Positions 5,841-5,914 of a DNA stretch of 5,914 nucleotides are shown here, piece after piece. The DNA comes from Candidatus Zhuqueibacterota bacterium (GTDB taxonomy: Bacteria; SM23-31). Numbering within the stretch: the stretch's first letter is position 1; each line of letters starts with the position of its first letter. The notes beneath the pieces are model-generated. The model saw only the letters and a list, made by a program, of their open reading frames with translations. It did no database searches and was not told the origin of the DNA. The stretch covers positions 1 through 5,914 of the forward strand of contig JADFON010000132.1 of assembly GCA_022562855.1 (NCBI GenBank). The letters are read 5' to 3'. Made by a program: the position numbers and the translations under genes.

Positions 5841-5914
5841 TTGGACGAAAATTCGAAAAAAGACAAAGAAATCGAAGCAAGCGGCTCGAAATTTTGCCGC
5901 TGTTCGATCAACCG
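5841..5914 (+). CDS. Next gene of the phage module, N-terminal 24 codons only
   Basis: A TTG at 5841 opens a frame that stays open to the right edge: MDENSKKDKEIEAS, then GSKFCRCSIN. AGGAG (5829-5833) lies seven bases upstream, an ideal ribosome binding site, and this decides the start because no ATG or GTG is in position. The visible part is a charged, Lys/Glu-rich stretch with two close cysteines. In tailed phages the gene after portal is often a head maturation protease, a scaffold or a minor head protein, but 24 residues cannot separate these. The 425-base gap from portal, filled by repeats, means it may now be less tightly coupled to the upstream genes. Confidence 0.65.
   Translation, partial: MDENSKKDKEIEASGSKFCRCSIN

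Overview
The window reads as the start of a tailed-phage (Caudoviricetes-type) head-assembly module. It lies in a bacterial chromosome, most likely as a resident prophage, or in a temperate phage. Four genes in the same direction form the core: a 335-aa probable virion or connector protein (1194-2201), a terminase small subunit (2220-2630), a terminase large subunit (2644-4026) and a portal protein (4153-5415). A further same-strand gene begins with a TTG codon at 5841 and runs off the right edge. The terminase pair would cut the DNA and drive it through the portal ring into the capsid. The terL-like and portal-like identities rest on visible motifs and domain pattern. The role of the 335-aa protein is inferred.

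The left end (1-1077) differs in kind. Bases 1 to about 129 read on the minus strand as the C-terminal part of an aldo/keto reductase, in very AT-rich sequence. This abuts a plus-strand frame (about 133-1077) made of fibronectin type III-like repeats, which begins in the middle of a domain. Inside that frame the codon use changes abruptly near base 785, at a linker between two repeats. The left end is therefore a mosaic of gene pieces, from genome rearrangement or from a chimeric assembly.

The late gene cluster is interrupted by repeats. A heptanucleotide array (ATTCGTA units, 4075-4116) separates terL from portal. The 425-base gap after portal holds two hairpins (5466-5526). It also holds a non-coding element of about 214 bp (5592-5805) with 14-bp terminal inverted repeats, a 5-bp AAAGT target duplication, and a nested palindrome in its centre. 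This is a good candidate for a MITE or similar small mobile element. Such repeats are usual in a resident chromosome and rare in a free lytic phage.

Host: moderate-to-low GC. The sequence has heptamer arrays whose antisense reads as NYELRIT-type peptides, GTCATTTCGA-type palindromes, and long Fn3 proteins with a WxWAQIP linker. From memory, these features occur in genomes of the Bacteroidetes/Ignavibacteria and related FCB-group lineages. This is an inference of low to moderate confidence; no marker gene is present to settle it.
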